Assembly: GCF_015832195.1 (NCBI RefSeq)
Contig: NC_052021.1
Location: forward strand, 27,616,786-27,680,785
Origin: Motacilla alba alba
Lineage: Eukaryota; Chordata; Aves; Passeriformes; Motacillidae
DNA: 64,000 bases
Direction of reading: 5' to 3'
Shown: one piece after another, positions 10,701 through 21,905 of the stretch
Numbering within the stretch: the stretch's first letter is position 1
Layout: each line of letters begins with the position of its first letter
The notes under the pieces: generated by a model
Told to the model about the DNA's origin: nothing
The model's database searches: none
What the model saw: the letters and a program-made list of their open reading frames with translations, nothing else
Position numbers and translations under genes: made by a program

Positions 10701-10951
10701 AAGGCTGAGATATGGTGTAAAGTGGTGTCATTTATGAAAAGATGCTTCAAGTGATTGGACATTAGTTTTTCAACTTTTGCCTGGAAGGAAATGGTTGAAT
10801 TCCCAAGTTTTTTCTTTCAGAACAGAGTGGATGTGGTGTTCATGGTCTGTGGGGTATTCTGCACAGAAGAGAAGCCAGTTCCTGGACAGCTCTAGCTCTA
10901 ATACTTTTAATGCCTACAATGCCAGGGATCTCTCTGCCTGTAGCTGCCAGT

Positions 10952-10981
10952 TGTTAATAAAGGAGGCTGTTAATAAAGGAG
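10952..10981. repeat. Short direct repeat
   Basis: TGTTAATAAAGGAG occurs perfectly twice (10952-10965 and 10968-10981), separated by two bases. It is a local duplication. Confidence 0.9.
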
Positions 10982-11094
10982 TGGGAATGCTGAGACTGGA
11001 GGAAGGTGGTTCAAGATGTTCCCTCCAGCTCTAGGTTGTATTGCTCCAGGAAGCCCCCAAGTGCTCCATGAGCCTCTGCTTAACCCTCACTGAA

Positions 11095-11420
11095 ACAGGT
11101 AAACTAGTAATTATTTCTTATAAAGTTTATTAGTGTCCTTGGCACATTTCAGGAGACGCAGATTAAGACCACCTTGGCCCCAAGGAGTTTGCTGGTACAC
11201 TGCCACTGCCACCCTCACCGGGGCTTGGCAGGAGACTTAATACAATAATTTCACAAAGCGCTTTGAGATCAGGGGATGAAAGCTGCTACAGAAGTGCAAA
11301 ATATAATGATTAATTGCCTTTTCTTGGTGGGAAGTTGCTATCATCTCTTCACTTTCTATGGCTGGCAAACCGGAGGGAGTATTTAACTTTTAAAAAAACC
11401 AACATCTTTACAAAGTAACA
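11095..11420. promoter_or_regulatory. Candidate conserved non-coding element
   Basis: The words AACTAGTAATTATTTC, TTTATTAGTG, TTAATACAATAATTTC, AAAGCGCTTTGAG (with the AAAGCGCTTT palindrome at 11257-11266) and ATAATGATTAATTGCC are spread along 300 bp of otherwise frame-free DNA. The central 11165-11230 part is GC-richer. Confidence 0.4.
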
Positions 11421-11440
11421 AATTAAGATGCAAATCTGGA

Positions 11441-11501
11441 GGGGTTTTTTCCCCCTCTTCTTTTTTTTTTTTTTTTTCCCTCTCTCTCTCTTTTTCTTTT
11501 T
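11441..11501. repeat. Polypyrimidine tract
   Basis: An almost pure C/T run with about 17 consecutive T bases and a (TC)n segment. It separates two regulatory-looking blocks. Confidence 0.95.
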
Positions 11502-11680
11502 GCTAATTGGCAGAAAATTAATGACTGTGTTTCTGACTGAGCAGATGCTCTCGTCAAAAAAGGCAGATTTGGAATTTCTCTAACCCTCCTTTTAAAAACA
11601 CATCAAGAAGGCAGTAGCATGTGGCAGGTCAGAAATTAAGCGAAGGTAACTGTACAGATTGCAAAGAACACAAAGGAGGT

Positions 11681-11823
11681 TTTGTGTGTGCATGTGAGTG
11701 AGTGAGTGACTGAGTGGGGGGTGTTATTTTCCCCCCTATCTCTCCCTTTTGTTTTAACTTCCTTGCATTGGATTTTATGGGGGTTTTTGTTTTTTTTTTT
11801 TTGTTGTTGTGGCATTTTTTTTA
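11681..11823. repeat. (GT)n/(GTGA)n microsatellite followed by a T-rich tract
   Basis: GTGTGTG and repeated GTGA units lie at 11683-11718, then a short G-run, a C-run and a TTTTTG/TTGTTG tract at 11776-11823. Confidence 0.9.
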
Positions 11824-11829
11824 AACCCA

Positions 11830-12015
11830 TATTCCACTGCAGCTCACAATTAGCAGCCAGGCCTCTGGGACCTAATTAACCAATTCAATTAACAAAAAAA
11901 GCATACAAGTCACCCTGACATTTGTCAGCCATTAGGAGGGATGTCAGGCTGGTAGGTTCTACCGACACATTAATGATGATTAGCTCATTTGCAGCTCACT
12001 TTTACCCCAGGTGTC
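11830..12015. promoter_or_regulatory. Strong candidate conserved non-coding element, homeodomain-rich
   Basis: Within 180 bp there are CACAATTAGCAG, CCTAATTAACCAATTCAATTAAC, GCCATTAGG and ACATTAATGATGATTAGC, at least six TAAT-type cores, with CpG in a TACCGACAC context. There is no coding frame. The dense spacing suggests a LIM-HD, PAX, LHX or DLX-type enhancer; which factor binds cannot be told from sequence alone. Confidence 0.45.
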
Positions 12016-12104
12016 CACCTGGAGAGACTGGCACGAAACACTCTGCAGACAGGGAGAGGAGCTGGGGCTGGGGAGAGCTTTACTGAAACTGTGGTGACCC
12101 TCAA

Positions 12105-12575
12105 AGGGAGTTTTGACCTTTTATTGAACGTATAATCAATAAGATTTTTGCCTCAGTTAAGAGAAGCTGCTGTCCCCTCATCTGGCTCCTGTGCTAGCTA
12201 ACCTTCAGAGGAGCGCTCGCCCAAAGAGCCAGGGGACCAGTGCTTGCCCCAGGGGCTGAAAACCCTTGTTTTTCAACTCCTTCAGTGGGAGAGAAGTCTT
12301 TATAAACATTTTCCTTGTCGATAGCGCTGTTTGCTTGCTTACCACAGCAGGGCTCCTTCACTTGGCTGGGGCTGTTCCTTAGTTCAAGCCAAGCCCTTTG
12401 TTCTCAGGATTGATTAACTACAGTACTCTATATAATATACGCAGATATTTATATAGACGTCGCTTCCGTTCCTGCCTCTGATCTCCCTTAATTTAACTCC
12501 ATTTCCCCAGCAGCACTGATTTAATAATAAAGTGGCTGATTGTTACGGAAATGAAACCGAGAGAAACACCGGCAA
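12105..12575. promoter_or_regulatory. Candidate conserved non-coding element
   Basis: Both ends carry regulatory vocabulary: TTATTGAACGTATAATCAATAAG near 12121-12143, and GGATTGATTAACTACAG, TATAATATACGCAG, TAGACGTCGC (containing GACGTC, a CRE core), TTAATTTAAC and GATTTAATAATAAAG at 12408-12535. CpGs stand alone in AT-rich DNA. The middle is ordinary. Confidence 0.4.
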
Positions 12576-13319
12576 AGATCACTTCCAGGATGGAGAGATG
12601 TTTCACCCTTTGGGGATTTTCCTTCTTTTTTCTCAGCACTTGAGTGCAACTTTCCTTTCCTGCCCAGGGTTGACTCTGGGTCACCTGAGACTGCATCTGG
12701 CTCTTGCCATCCAGGGGAGAGCCAGATGTGGCTCCCACTGCCCACAAGGGCTCCCTTAAGCTGGATGGAGAAAAGATGTTGCTGAGGTTTGCTCCTGAAG
12801 GGACATTCATGGGGCTGGCCAAGGTCCAAGGGCAGTTCCCTTGCCCTGTGGAGGCTGTGAGAGTATTTCAGGTGAGTGAAGAAGGGCATAGTTGTGGGAA
12901 CACACCTCCACCATTGTGCAGGAGTCAGTGACTCCCATGAGTGACACAGTGGGATGCTGCCAGCATCCTGCTTCATCCCACCCAGCCCTCCTGCCTTCAC
13001 CATCCTTCTCCAACGCAGGCAGCCCAGTCCCAGCTGGGTGCTCATGGCGCTGTGTAACATAAAATGAGAAAAAAACTATGTGCACAGGAGTCACCAGAAG
13101 TATTCCTGGGGGTTCTTAAAGCTTCCCTCTCATTCAGGCCTGACAGTGCTTTTCCTGGAGGAACAGAGCATATCAGTTTCTTTCTCCTTGCCTCTTCCTC
13201 TTGTCCATAGCGCTGCTGGCCAGCCCTAGCCAAGAACAAACTACAAACTGCTATCAAGGAATATATTTCTTCCTTGATTTTCAGCATTTTGCAAGTTTCC
13301 TGTCCTCAGGGTGAACTCC
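12576..13319. other. Non-coding stretch, nothing recognised
   Basis: GC content is a little higher. A 179-codon minus-strand frame (12521-13060) overlaps several others on both strands. It has no recognisable domain and spreads into the regulatory-looking block, so I do not call it a gene. Confidence 0.4.
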
Positions 13320-13690
13320 TCACGTGCAAAGGCAGTGACAGCAAAGTGTGGAACGCAGGCACGCCATCTCCGAGCAGGGGAGAAAGCCCAGAGAGCAGTT
13401 CAAAGGCAATCGGGTGCTTTCCTTAATTTCAATTAAATCCTAACTGCCCCTTCACATCACCTAATCACTGTGGGGCTGATTCAGCTCCTTCTGCAAAACA
13501 GGACATGTATCAATAGCCAGAGCCAAACACTCCTTCCTGGAAATCGGCAGTGCACAATAGTAAATACAGAGAACCGGGACTATTCATGTGTTAACAATGC
13601 AGCGGCAGCAGCCCTTTATTGTCACACACATTGTTAAACCCACAAAGAGCAACTGGTAGGTTAAATCTATTTTAGCTGGGAAAGCTTGAC
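13320..13690. promoter_or_regulatory. Candidate conserved non-coding element
   Basis: The words CTTAATTTCAATTAAATCC, CACCTAATCACTG, GTATCAATAGCC, a SOX-type ACAATAG, TTATTGTCACAC, TTAACAATG and CACATTGTTAAACC are arranged along 300 bp without a frame. SOX-like ACAAT/ATTGT words recur on both strands. Confidence 0.4.
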
Positions 13691-13906
13691 AAAAATCCTT
13701 GCCACCAAGCATTTGATACTGATCACAGTGTCACATCAGGGAACAGCGAGCTCAAAAGAACAAGTCATTTTTTTTTTATTTCTGAACTTTAGAGGCAACG
13801 GCCTCTCCTCTTCGCTGGCTCCCCAGGTCTTAGTCCTCTTAGTAGGAGGTGGTCTTTTTTTTTATTTTTATTTTTCCTCATGCCACTCAATGAGAGCAAA
13901 TTCGCA

Positions 13907-13924
13907 GGGGTGGGGAGGGGAGGG
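13907..13924 (+). other. Canonical G-quadruplex motif
   Basis: Four G-runs (GGGG, GGGG, GGGG, GGG) are separated by single-base loops (T, A, A). This is the most stable class of intramolecular G-quadruplex motif. It lies between regulatory-looking blocks. Confidence 0.85.
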
Positions 13925-14299
13925 TAAAAAAAGCAGGAAACATAGAATGCTGTATTGAGGCAACACAGGTGGATGGGGATGTGAACAGAAGCTTCTTTCT
14001 CAAGGGAAATCAAATCCAAACCTCGGGATGGCAGCAAAGGGTGTGGCTTGCGAGGCAGCAGGACCGCTGGTGGCAAACAATCACGGCATAGATCAGCTGT
14101 CTCATACAGAGACAGCCTACCTAGAGCATCTCTCTGAAATAAACACCTTGGTATTAACACAAAAGGCTCCACTCACATGGGTCTGTTTAAGCTGCAAACA
14201 TTACTGTAACCTATTAATTTTTCCTCGGAGTTTTCTATGCAATGGGACCAGGTATTTCCCCCCCACGACCACCGTAACACACCCCCATCTGAAATTAGG

Positions 14300-14413
14300 T
14301 TAATTATTACAGAGATTATTAAGAGATTATTAATTACAGAGATTATTACAGAGATTATTAATTATTAAGAGACCTCCACAAAGGTCTCTTAAAAAAAAAA
14401 AAAAAAAAAAAAA
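14300..14413. repeat. AGAGATTATT repeat cluster, 11-bp hairpin and poly(A)
   Basis: AGAGATTATT occurs at 14311, 14322, 14338 and 14350. A perfect inverted repeat follows: TTAAGAGACCT (14365-14375), a six-base loop (14376-14381), then AGGTCTCTTAA (14382-14392). It merges into an A run of 23 bases (14391-14413). The arrangement is unusual, but no flanking duplication was found that would mark a transposon. Confidence 0.9.
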
Positions 14414-14639
14414 GGAAAAAACCAAACTCAGGGTCTGCAAAAGGACAAAGCTCCCCTGAGGAAGATGGGGGGAAAAAAATCATATACAGCACCATTTGTC
14501 CCCATTGCAGGGATCACTGAATACTGCCAGGAAGGTCTGGTGTGACACGGGGACATTAGTGTTATCCAGCTGCTGGAGTCTGTCTGTTGCCTAGTGGAAT
14601 ATTCTTATTTAGATGAAGGCAATGAGTGACTCCTTAAAA

Positions 14640-14850
14640 AGGTAATTCAAAGATTCCAAAGTAGGATCCCACACTGATTTTATAACCCATGTGTTGGTTT
14701 TATAGGGACATTGAAGATAGCTCTGTAATTGTGGATGCCTTTCGTATTAAGGCGTTCCTCTTAAATTTTACAAGTCAATTTTTAACATTCGTAGAAATAA
14801 CAACTCACTGGCAGGATAAAGCCCAGGGCTCTCAATACAAACCACCATTT
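14640..14850. promoter_or_regulatory. Candidate conserved non-coding element
   Basis: TTCAAAGATTCCAAAG has the look of TCF/LEF sites (CTTTGA or TCAAAG cores). It is followed by TTATAACCC, GCTCTGTAATTGTGG, TTTCGTATTAAGGCG with isolated CpGs, and AACATTCGTAG. There is an 81-codon frame across it, but the composition fits regulatory rather than coding sequence. Confidence 0.35.
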
Positions 14851-17134
14851 TTTATAACTCCCATGCCTCAGAGTAGCAGGGTCACTAGGGAACAAGAAAT
14901 TGCATATGCTGTATTTTCTGCAAAGTGTGGATGACACTGGTCCCTGAAAATCCTTCTATGTATATATGGGTGAAGAAAGGGATCTGGATTGAGGGCTTTG
15001 GATGCAAAAGGAACTTGGAAAATGCCAATAGAAAGAATTTTGAACTACCCACCAGAGGACATCATGATTGCTGTGTCATGCAGGGAAACCTGGGATTAAG
15101 GAATTTATCAGCTAAAAAAACTTCACATTCCAGAACACTCTAAAAGAACTTTTCAAGGGGAGGGAAAAAAAAAATCAGGTTCAAAACCAGGGCTGTATTA
15201 AACTCAGTGATCCTCATAAGCATCACCACCTCAGCTTGGGCATCCAAGTGCCTTTCAGCTACCCCAGGGACAAGGGTAAACTGCAACTGCATCTTGATCC
15301 TGCTGTCAGAGGCTGATGTGGTTCCTACACCAAGTTTCTTTGTCGTACTGCCACTCTGCTGAGAACCTTATGGCTCAATTTTATGGATGAATTTTATGCC
15401 ATTGAAAGTCAGCCAGGCAGTGTGGAGAGGCTGTTTGCTCAGCCATAGCAGGAGTATCTGAAAACACTGACATCTTGTGACAGTTTGGAGTGAGATGACA
15501 ACAGAAAAGAGCTGGAGAGCTGGCAGGGTGTCCGTGCCTCTTCAAGGACTGGAGATTTTAAGGAGGCTTTTACATTTATTGCCATTTTTTCACATTCCTC
15601 CTGCACCACAGCCCATTTGGAGGTCCTGCTGCTGCCAGTGTGAGCAGGTTCACATGGCATTGAAGGTGTTTAAGCCCTGAGTTTCTGCCCACCTTGCTGC
15701 TGTTACCCTTCAAACAAAGGTTTGACAGCCTAAACCTTGCGATAGTGTCTGTAGCCCCGATGTGGGGACACTCCCACTACCACCCTATCCTGCAACCTAC
15801 AGCCTCTTCTGTCTCCCACAGACCCTTTCCCATCCCGTGATGACTCCCAGGACTTTGTGGGCACACCCTGCACTGCCCCCCACACACCTGGACACCTACA
15901 GGAGCAGTGAAGGTGTCTGACCCCCTGCCCAAATGCTGCATGAAGAATGGCAGCAGCCCCGTGCCAATAAAACATTTTGTGTCTCAGAAAACTGGTTTTA
16001 GCTTCTTTAAGACCACAGTGAAGAAACATCTGGCTGATGCTGCCAGCGGTGCAGAAATGGGGCAGGGCTGTGGTTGTGTTGCTGCATCCTTGCCCAAATT
16101 GTCACCATGGCTCAAAGGGCCAGTTGAGCGGCTGCCCTCCAAACCAAGCCAGAGGGAAATGTGCTGTCAGAGAAGCCACACCAAGTTCCTGGTCTGGACC
16201 AAGCCATCAGATTGGTCCAAGGCTTCATCTTGTGTTCAGGTCTTTGGTTTAGATTGTTTATTTATGAAAAATAGGCATTTTTAAGCCTAGTCAGTTAAAC
16301 TCAGGTGGCCTTTTCTAGCCCAGCCAGATTTTCCTTCCCCATGGGAGAAGTCAAGTCTCAACAGACCTGGTGACTGCCAACCTCAAATGTTTAAATGTCA
16401 GAATTAGGAGATTTGCCTTAAAATTATAAGATGAAAAAGGAATTGGAGTTGCTTATTTACTTAGGTCTTTTGAGGAGTGAGTATCATGTTTTCAAACTTT
16501 ACTGGCAACCACTGTGAAAGATTTTTTTTAAAAGAAATAACAAGATTTTCATAGATTCATAGGACCCCTGGAGCTGGCAATTTAAGGAGAATTATCAGGA
16601 CTCAAGATAAAACTGTGAAGGCTGGTATTATTGGGACTCAAATTGAAAGTTATTTTGTAACTTAGCTACAGAGTAGAAAAGCAATAAAAATTATGTGACT
16701 ATAGGACATTCCATATCTAACAGCTATATAAATACTATTAAACGTAGGAATCTTACCTAATTAGTTCAATTCCTTTTCATTTGCAGGAATATGTTATAAG
16801 GAGTATCAAATAAATAAATGTTGACAATTATGAAAAACAACATAAAAGTCTTCCTGTGAAAATTTAAAGCAATTTTTTTTATAGTTTGAAAAGAAATAGC
16901 TGGTTGAGAAACCAGTCAGCGCTTTCCAACTTCTTTTATTAAAGAGAAACTAGACTGTTTTTAAATGTCTTTCTTTGAAAGATCCCGAGGTGTTACGAAT
17001 AGTCTGCTAAGCAGAGTCCAGGTAAGGCTGATGAACTGCTTTAACCAGCTTCTGTTTCCAAAATTAAAGTTCTGTGGGCAGAAGAGGTCGTCAGGGTGGC
17101 TTGCTTTTTCCTTATTGAAGTCGTGTTTGGGCTT
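14851..17134. other. Non-coding stretch, nothing firmly recognised
   Basis: The 15.2-16.3 kb part is of mixed composition, with opposite-strand overlapping frames and no recognisable domain. From 16.4 to 16.96 kb the DNA is AT-rich. TCATAGATTCATAGG at about 16549-16563 resembles the terminal repeat of an antisense CR1, but nothing after it aligns well. Confidence 0.35.
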
Positions 17135-17475
17135 CACAGATTTTAAAGCCAGAAGGGACTATTATGATTCTCTTGCCTGACCTCCTGCATAACACAGACT
17201 GCAGAACCTCACCCAATAATTTTCGCATCAAACCCATAACTTCTGTTTGATCTAGAGCATATCTTTTACATCAAGACTGGATATCTTCTTAAAGACTTCA
17301 AAAGTGATGGGGAATCTACCAAGTTCCTAGATAAGATAGTTTGAATTTGTCTAACTTCAGCTTTCAATCACTGGATCTCATTATGCCTTTTTCTGCTAGA
17401 TTAAAGACTCTTCTTCCATCAGAAACCTCTTCCCATGTAGGTACTTGAAGACCTGGAGAGGGTGATAAGAGAGGA
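17135..17475 (-). mobile_element. Ancient CR1 LINE 3' fragment (turtle/crocodilian type)
   Basis: The + strand shows the antisense order of words of the old amniote CR1 3' region: CCAGAAGGGACTATTATGAT, CTGACCTCCTGCATAACACA, AGAACCTCACCCA, CCCATAACTTCTG, TAGAGCATATCTTTTA, TTAAAGACTTCAAAAGTGAT, TCTGCTAGATTAAAGA and CCATGTAGGTACTT. The order and spacing are well kept over about 340 bp, so the match is convincing even though the comparison rests on memory. The element is a 5'-truncated 3' fragment lying on the minus strand. No open frame remains. Confidence 0.85.
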
Positions 17476-20150
17476 TGATATTTCTTGAATGGTTGAAGAG
17501 AATGTTTCACCTTAACAAAGATAAAAACTTATCTGTGGATATTCTTTATTTTCCCCCCAGTTTAGTGCTGGTAAAAGGTGAAACCAGTAGTCAGCTCTGG
17601 TGAGCAAAGATTACTGCCAAGAATAAGGGCTACAGCATCAAACTCTGACTAACTCATTGTAAGGTATATTATTGTGGATTTGAAAATGTCTGTCTATTAA
17701 ATTGCCCTTCCTTTTTCCAGGTAGAGACATTATTATATAGTAGGATGCAGCATCTGCCCATATGATTGGAGATTGTGTTTTTAGCAGGCATTTACAGTTT
17801 TAATTCACTCAGGAATGATCCATTTCACATTTTTTTTTATCCTTTCCTTTCTAAACACAAGCACAAGAATAGCGTCACCTCAGGCTACGTCTGTTTTAAA
17901 AATGTTTACTACAGTCCCAGGAAAAAGTCTATTTTTTGTGTGTGTGAAACTACATGAAGGGCTAATTTTTGCTGTAGGCTAATTGTGAAACTACATACAC
18001 TTAAAAAAAAAAATAAAAACAACCAACCAAACAAGCAAAAAAAATACCCACAAACCAAAATGCAGCACCTCCATTCCCAAACAATTTCTTTCCTGCCCAC
18101 CTAAAACAGTCTTATTGTTATAAAATAGGAGAGGACAAAGGAAGTACAAGAAAGAAATATTTGCATGGAAGTCAGTGGCTGCTAATTCTCTCCATGAACG
18201 ACCTTTTCCTCCCCCTTCAGACCGCTGACAAGAATCCCAGGGATTATTTGGCCAAGGGGTTTAAGGGAGCACTACACTGTGTATTGTTTGTCCAAGGTGG
18301 ATAGTGCCATAAAGGGTATTCAGCTGAAATGCTCCACACCTTTGTGTGAAGGAACAAAAGAGATTATTAATGAACAGTGGTAAACCACATGGTCCTGGAT
18401 TCATGTTACAAACTCTGTCCTGCAGAGTCCTTTCTGACGAGACACAGCACTCACTTCCACACACACTGCCTGACTTGAACAGAATAACGTTTCCAGGCCA
18501 GCACTGGAGCTCCCAAGCTCGTATCTGGTGCCTTTCCAGGACCATGTCTTTCCAAAGGGAATGTCTAACTGTATATTATCAATGGCTTTAGGATTAAGGA
18601 AAAATTGGGATTTTTTTTCCATTTCATTATGTAATTCTTGACAGTCTGAGGTGGAGCCAGGAGCTCTGCAGGATCAAGTCCTCAAAACAGAAGATGGATA
18701 TTTCAACAAGAATGACTTTTTTTCCAGAGAAATTATTTTCTTACATCTGAAAAATACCCCAAACCTTTTTTAACATCATGTTTCACTTTTTCCATTGTGC
18801 AAACATTAGGGATAAGGATGGAAATAGCTAACGGTATTTTTTGCCCAGCTCAGTGATATTTTGGATAAAGTTAAAATTCTGGGTGTTTCAGCAGAATTGG
18901 CTTTATCAACACCATGAGGTGCTCCAGCCTCTGCTGTGGGTTTAGCCACGTGCTGGTTGGGCAGTGGAGGTCTGGCATTCAGCCAGTGTCATCCAAAGAG
19001 CTGAAAGGGCCTGAAGAAGCTGGGAGAGTTACGTGCATACAGACAGGTCTGTTTTATTAAAACAGGCAGGGCACACAGTTGATCTTTTGGAGCCAATCTG
19101 CCAATACAAACTAAACTTTCCAGTGTTCAGTTGGGAATTAGCCCACAGAACCCAGTTTGAAAAACACTGCTGGATCTGGAACTAACACGTCCCTGTTCAG
19201 CCCCAGTCTGCAGGCATGCAGCAGAAAAGACCACTGTCTTTGGTGATACCCAGGCAGTCTTAAGCAAGAATGTTAAACCAACATTGGTAAATAATTCTTT
19301 TAAGTAAAGGCTCTTGTAAAGGCCACTTATTATCCCAAGACATCTCACCAGCTCCCCATGGATGTGGCAACCTGTCTCTTCACAAACAGGTGACAGCCCC
19401 ACTGCCATTCTCTGGCTCCCTGGGCTCCCCTGCCCGTGCACAGAGCAGCCTGTGCTGATGAAAGCAGATGGTCTGCAGGTGCCTCCTCCAGCAGAATCCA
19501 GCAGGCTGCTGATGTCTGAGTCAGGCACTGCCTGCCCTTGGGTACATGGGCATCCTGGCTCAGGCCTGTGTCCTTCCCAGTGGTGGCCGGTGGCAGCAGT
19601 CCCACTCTGTGGTCATGGGAGGTCAATCCAAACCTGCTCCACTACCCCCCTGTGGGATTTACAGCTGCAGAGATAGGTGGAGAGACAACAATAAGCAACA
19701 CAGTGGTTTAATTTGCTCCCACTGGCACAGTAGCACCTTGAGCACAGTTAGGAAGGTGGCACCTGGGGGAATGTTCTCAAAAAAGCCTCCTCTAAAGGGC
19801 TGGACTCCTCCCCATGTCCTGGTGTCCCTCTTGGAGGCACACAAAGCTGTTGCTCAGCTTGGTTTTCCTCTATATGAAATGCAGTGAGCAGAAGTAGCAA
19901 GCCACTTCACAGGCATGCTGTGAGACCTCCTTAATGAATGTGCATGAAGGACGCAGGGATGATAAATGCAAAATAACAAATAAAGAAAACCATGGAGTCT
20001 CAGAGCACTGCTAAAGGAAGTCAAGCATGTGATGAAAAGAGGTTTTAATACATCCTGACCAAACCTCCCTGTGTTGCAGGCCTGTGAGCAAAATGCAGTT
20101 TGCCTCATGCCACGTGTAAGGAGACTTAGAAAGCCAATTAAAACTGTAAG
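17476..20150. other. Non-coding stretch, nothing recognised except an A/C-rich tract
   Basis: AT-rich up to 18.2 kb, then mixed. Overlapping frames on both strands between 19.1 and 19.9 kb have no recognisable domain. Confidence 0.4.
18001..18060. repeat. A/C-rich low-complexity tract (CCAAA units)
   Basis: Poly(A) followed by AACC/CAAA units and a second A-run. It has the same family look as the tracts at 20.35, 22.4 and 23.6 kb and, in complement, at 5.4 and 30.2 kb. Confidence 0.9.
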
Positions 20151-20174
20151 TAAAGTCTGGAAATTTAAACTTCC

Positions 20175-20188
20175 TTTTTTTTTTTTTT
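20175..20188. repeat. Poly(T) run
   Basis: About fourteen T bases followed directly by CAG. It resembles a splice acceptor, but no exon-like sequence follows. Confidence 0.85.
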
Positions 20189-20353
20189 CAGCATGAGATT
20201 TTTAGGCTGTCTAATCCTAGGCACATCTGAGCTGTAAAGTACCTGTGCTGTGGTTTGGTGGTCTAGTGCTGATATCCTGGGTGGTAGCATAAAATATTCA
20301 CAAAGACAAATGTGAACTGAATCTGTACAAGCTCCCTCTACCAGCTGTGTGGA

Positions 20354-20492
20354 CAAAAAAAAAAAACCAAAACCAAAAAAACAACCAAAACCCAGAAAAA
20401 AAAAACCCAAACAAATCACCCCCCCAAAAAAACCCAATAATCCCAAAAGAAAACCAAACACAAAACCAAAAAACAAAAACCAAAAATACCCC
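20354..20492. repeat. Long A/C-rich low-complexity tract
   Basis: Nearly 140 bases of A-runs interspersed with CC, CCC and one run of eight C, in CCAAAA-like units. It is the longest such tract in the window. The minus-strand frame over it (mostly Phe, Gly and Trp) is an artefact of the repeat. Confidence 0.95.
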
Positions 20493-21624
20493 ACCTGGTT
20501 AAAGGAAATGTAGCAAGCAATCAGAAGTGCCTGCACATATGTGAGTTAGTCTGTGTGCTTTAAAAGCCAAATTATCAGGGTTTTGTGAACAATGTTCTGC
20601 TGACAAGTCAGGTGAATTTTATTCCTTGCTTTCAGCTGCTCCAGTGAATTTTATGCAGGTCTCTAGAGAGGTTCAAGCTTACAGCGCTTCTTCCAAAAAT
20701 GTCATCTTTTCTGTTTTTGTTGCATCCCTCTCCTTGTCAAACTTCCACTGCTCCAGTCCCCAACTCTTTTAAATGGGCCTTTCCTGCTCATTTTTGTGCT
20801 TTAGTGGCTGCACAAAGCCAAAAGTTTTTCTTCCTGTCAGACCTGAAACACCCATGAAGTTAAACTTCTTCCCTTTGACAAAAGAAGAGGGGCATGGAGA
20901 CTTGGAAATCTCCTGAAAGGAGAGAATAAACAGTCAGGATGGGTCTGTGAGAGGCTGGTACCCTGGGTGTCCATGGGTTAAGGTGTCCCTCCTTCACAAT
21001 GCCTCTGAGGGATGTGCCACGATTTCCTATAACACGTAAGGTTTGGACAACACTGGAAGAACAAACAGTAGAGAAGAGAGAGTGTGGGATTTGGGGGATT
21101 TTTTTATTAGTTTTGATCCCATAATATATATGATTTGAGGCCCAAAGTAGAGGCTGAAGGAGCAGACGCCCTTCCAGGTACTGCTGGATATGTCTCATTG
21201 ACGAAGGCAGGAATAGCAGAGGCTCAGACTGATCTGTCTCAAACTCACCCTTCAGGGCAGGTTTGCTTACCATCATTCTCTCCTGCCTTCTCCAGAGAAC
21301 CATGGCATTAATTAATGCCACGTGGAATGCTGGGGACACCTGCCCCTGCCACGTGGGAGCCCAGTGACCCTGCAGTGGCAGGAGGTGGTGGCTGCTCCAG
21401 GGAGGACTCGAATGTCTGACCCAGAAGCAAACAGTATCCTGTTACTAATCCAGCATCCTGCTAGATCCCCAACTCTCCCCTCTTTTTATTTCTTTTCCTT
21501 TAAAGGGCATTTGCTGCACCAGCTGCCAGAAGATCTCAATTGCATCATGTCAGCAGATCCATCTCAGCCTGGTGTTTTATCCCAGGGTAGGCTGGGCTCA
21601 ACTCTTCCGTTAAACAATTAAAGC
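20493..21624. other. Non-coding stretch, nothing recognised
   Basis: Mixed composition. A 159-codon minus-strand frame (20860-21339) has no recognisable domain and is taken as chance. CATTAATTAATGCC at 21305-21318 is a short AT palindrome. Confidence 0.4.
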
Positions 21625-21905
21625 CATGCGCGCCAAACTCGAACCAGGCTCTGCTGGAAGAGGACAATAAATATCGGTGACTTGAGGCAAGTCTAGCTTT
21701 TGTGACGTTCGATGACAACTGGTATCACTTACAAAAATTACATCATAAAGAAAAAGCAATGAAATTGCATGTCATCAGGCATCACTAAATGTCAGAAGAA
21801 ATATGTTTATCCTTTGTTTTCTGATCCAAGTTCAGTTTTAACATTTAAACGAAATCTAGGACCATTTTGATATTTATCAGGCACCATTACTAAAAGTCCT
21901 GGGGT
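21625..21905. promoter_or_regulatory. Candidate conserved non-coding element with CpG retention
   Basis: AT-rich DNA holding several CpGs (CATGCGCGCCAAACTCGAAC, AATATCGGTGAC, GTGACGTTCGATGAC with a CRE-like TGACGT). AAATTGCATGTCATCAGG, TTATCCTTTG, AACATTTAAACG and a GATATTTATC end follow. It is isolated within an otherwise plain region and has no frame, which makes constraint plausible. Confidence 0.45.

Noticed and set aside
12521..13060. 179-codon minus-strand frame
   Set aside because: No domain, overlapping frames on both strands, and it extends into a regulatory-looking block.
16549..16575. TCATAGATTCATAGG, resembling an antisense CR1 terminus
   Set aside because: Only the terminal word matches. 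The following bases do not continue into recognisable CR1 sequence.
20298..20536. Minus-strand frame rich in Phe, Gly and Trp resembling membrane segments
   Set aside because: It is the translation of an A/C-rich low-complexity tract.
20860..21339. 159-codon minus-strand frame
   Set aside because: No recognisable domain or splice context. One chance frame of this length is expected in 64 kb.
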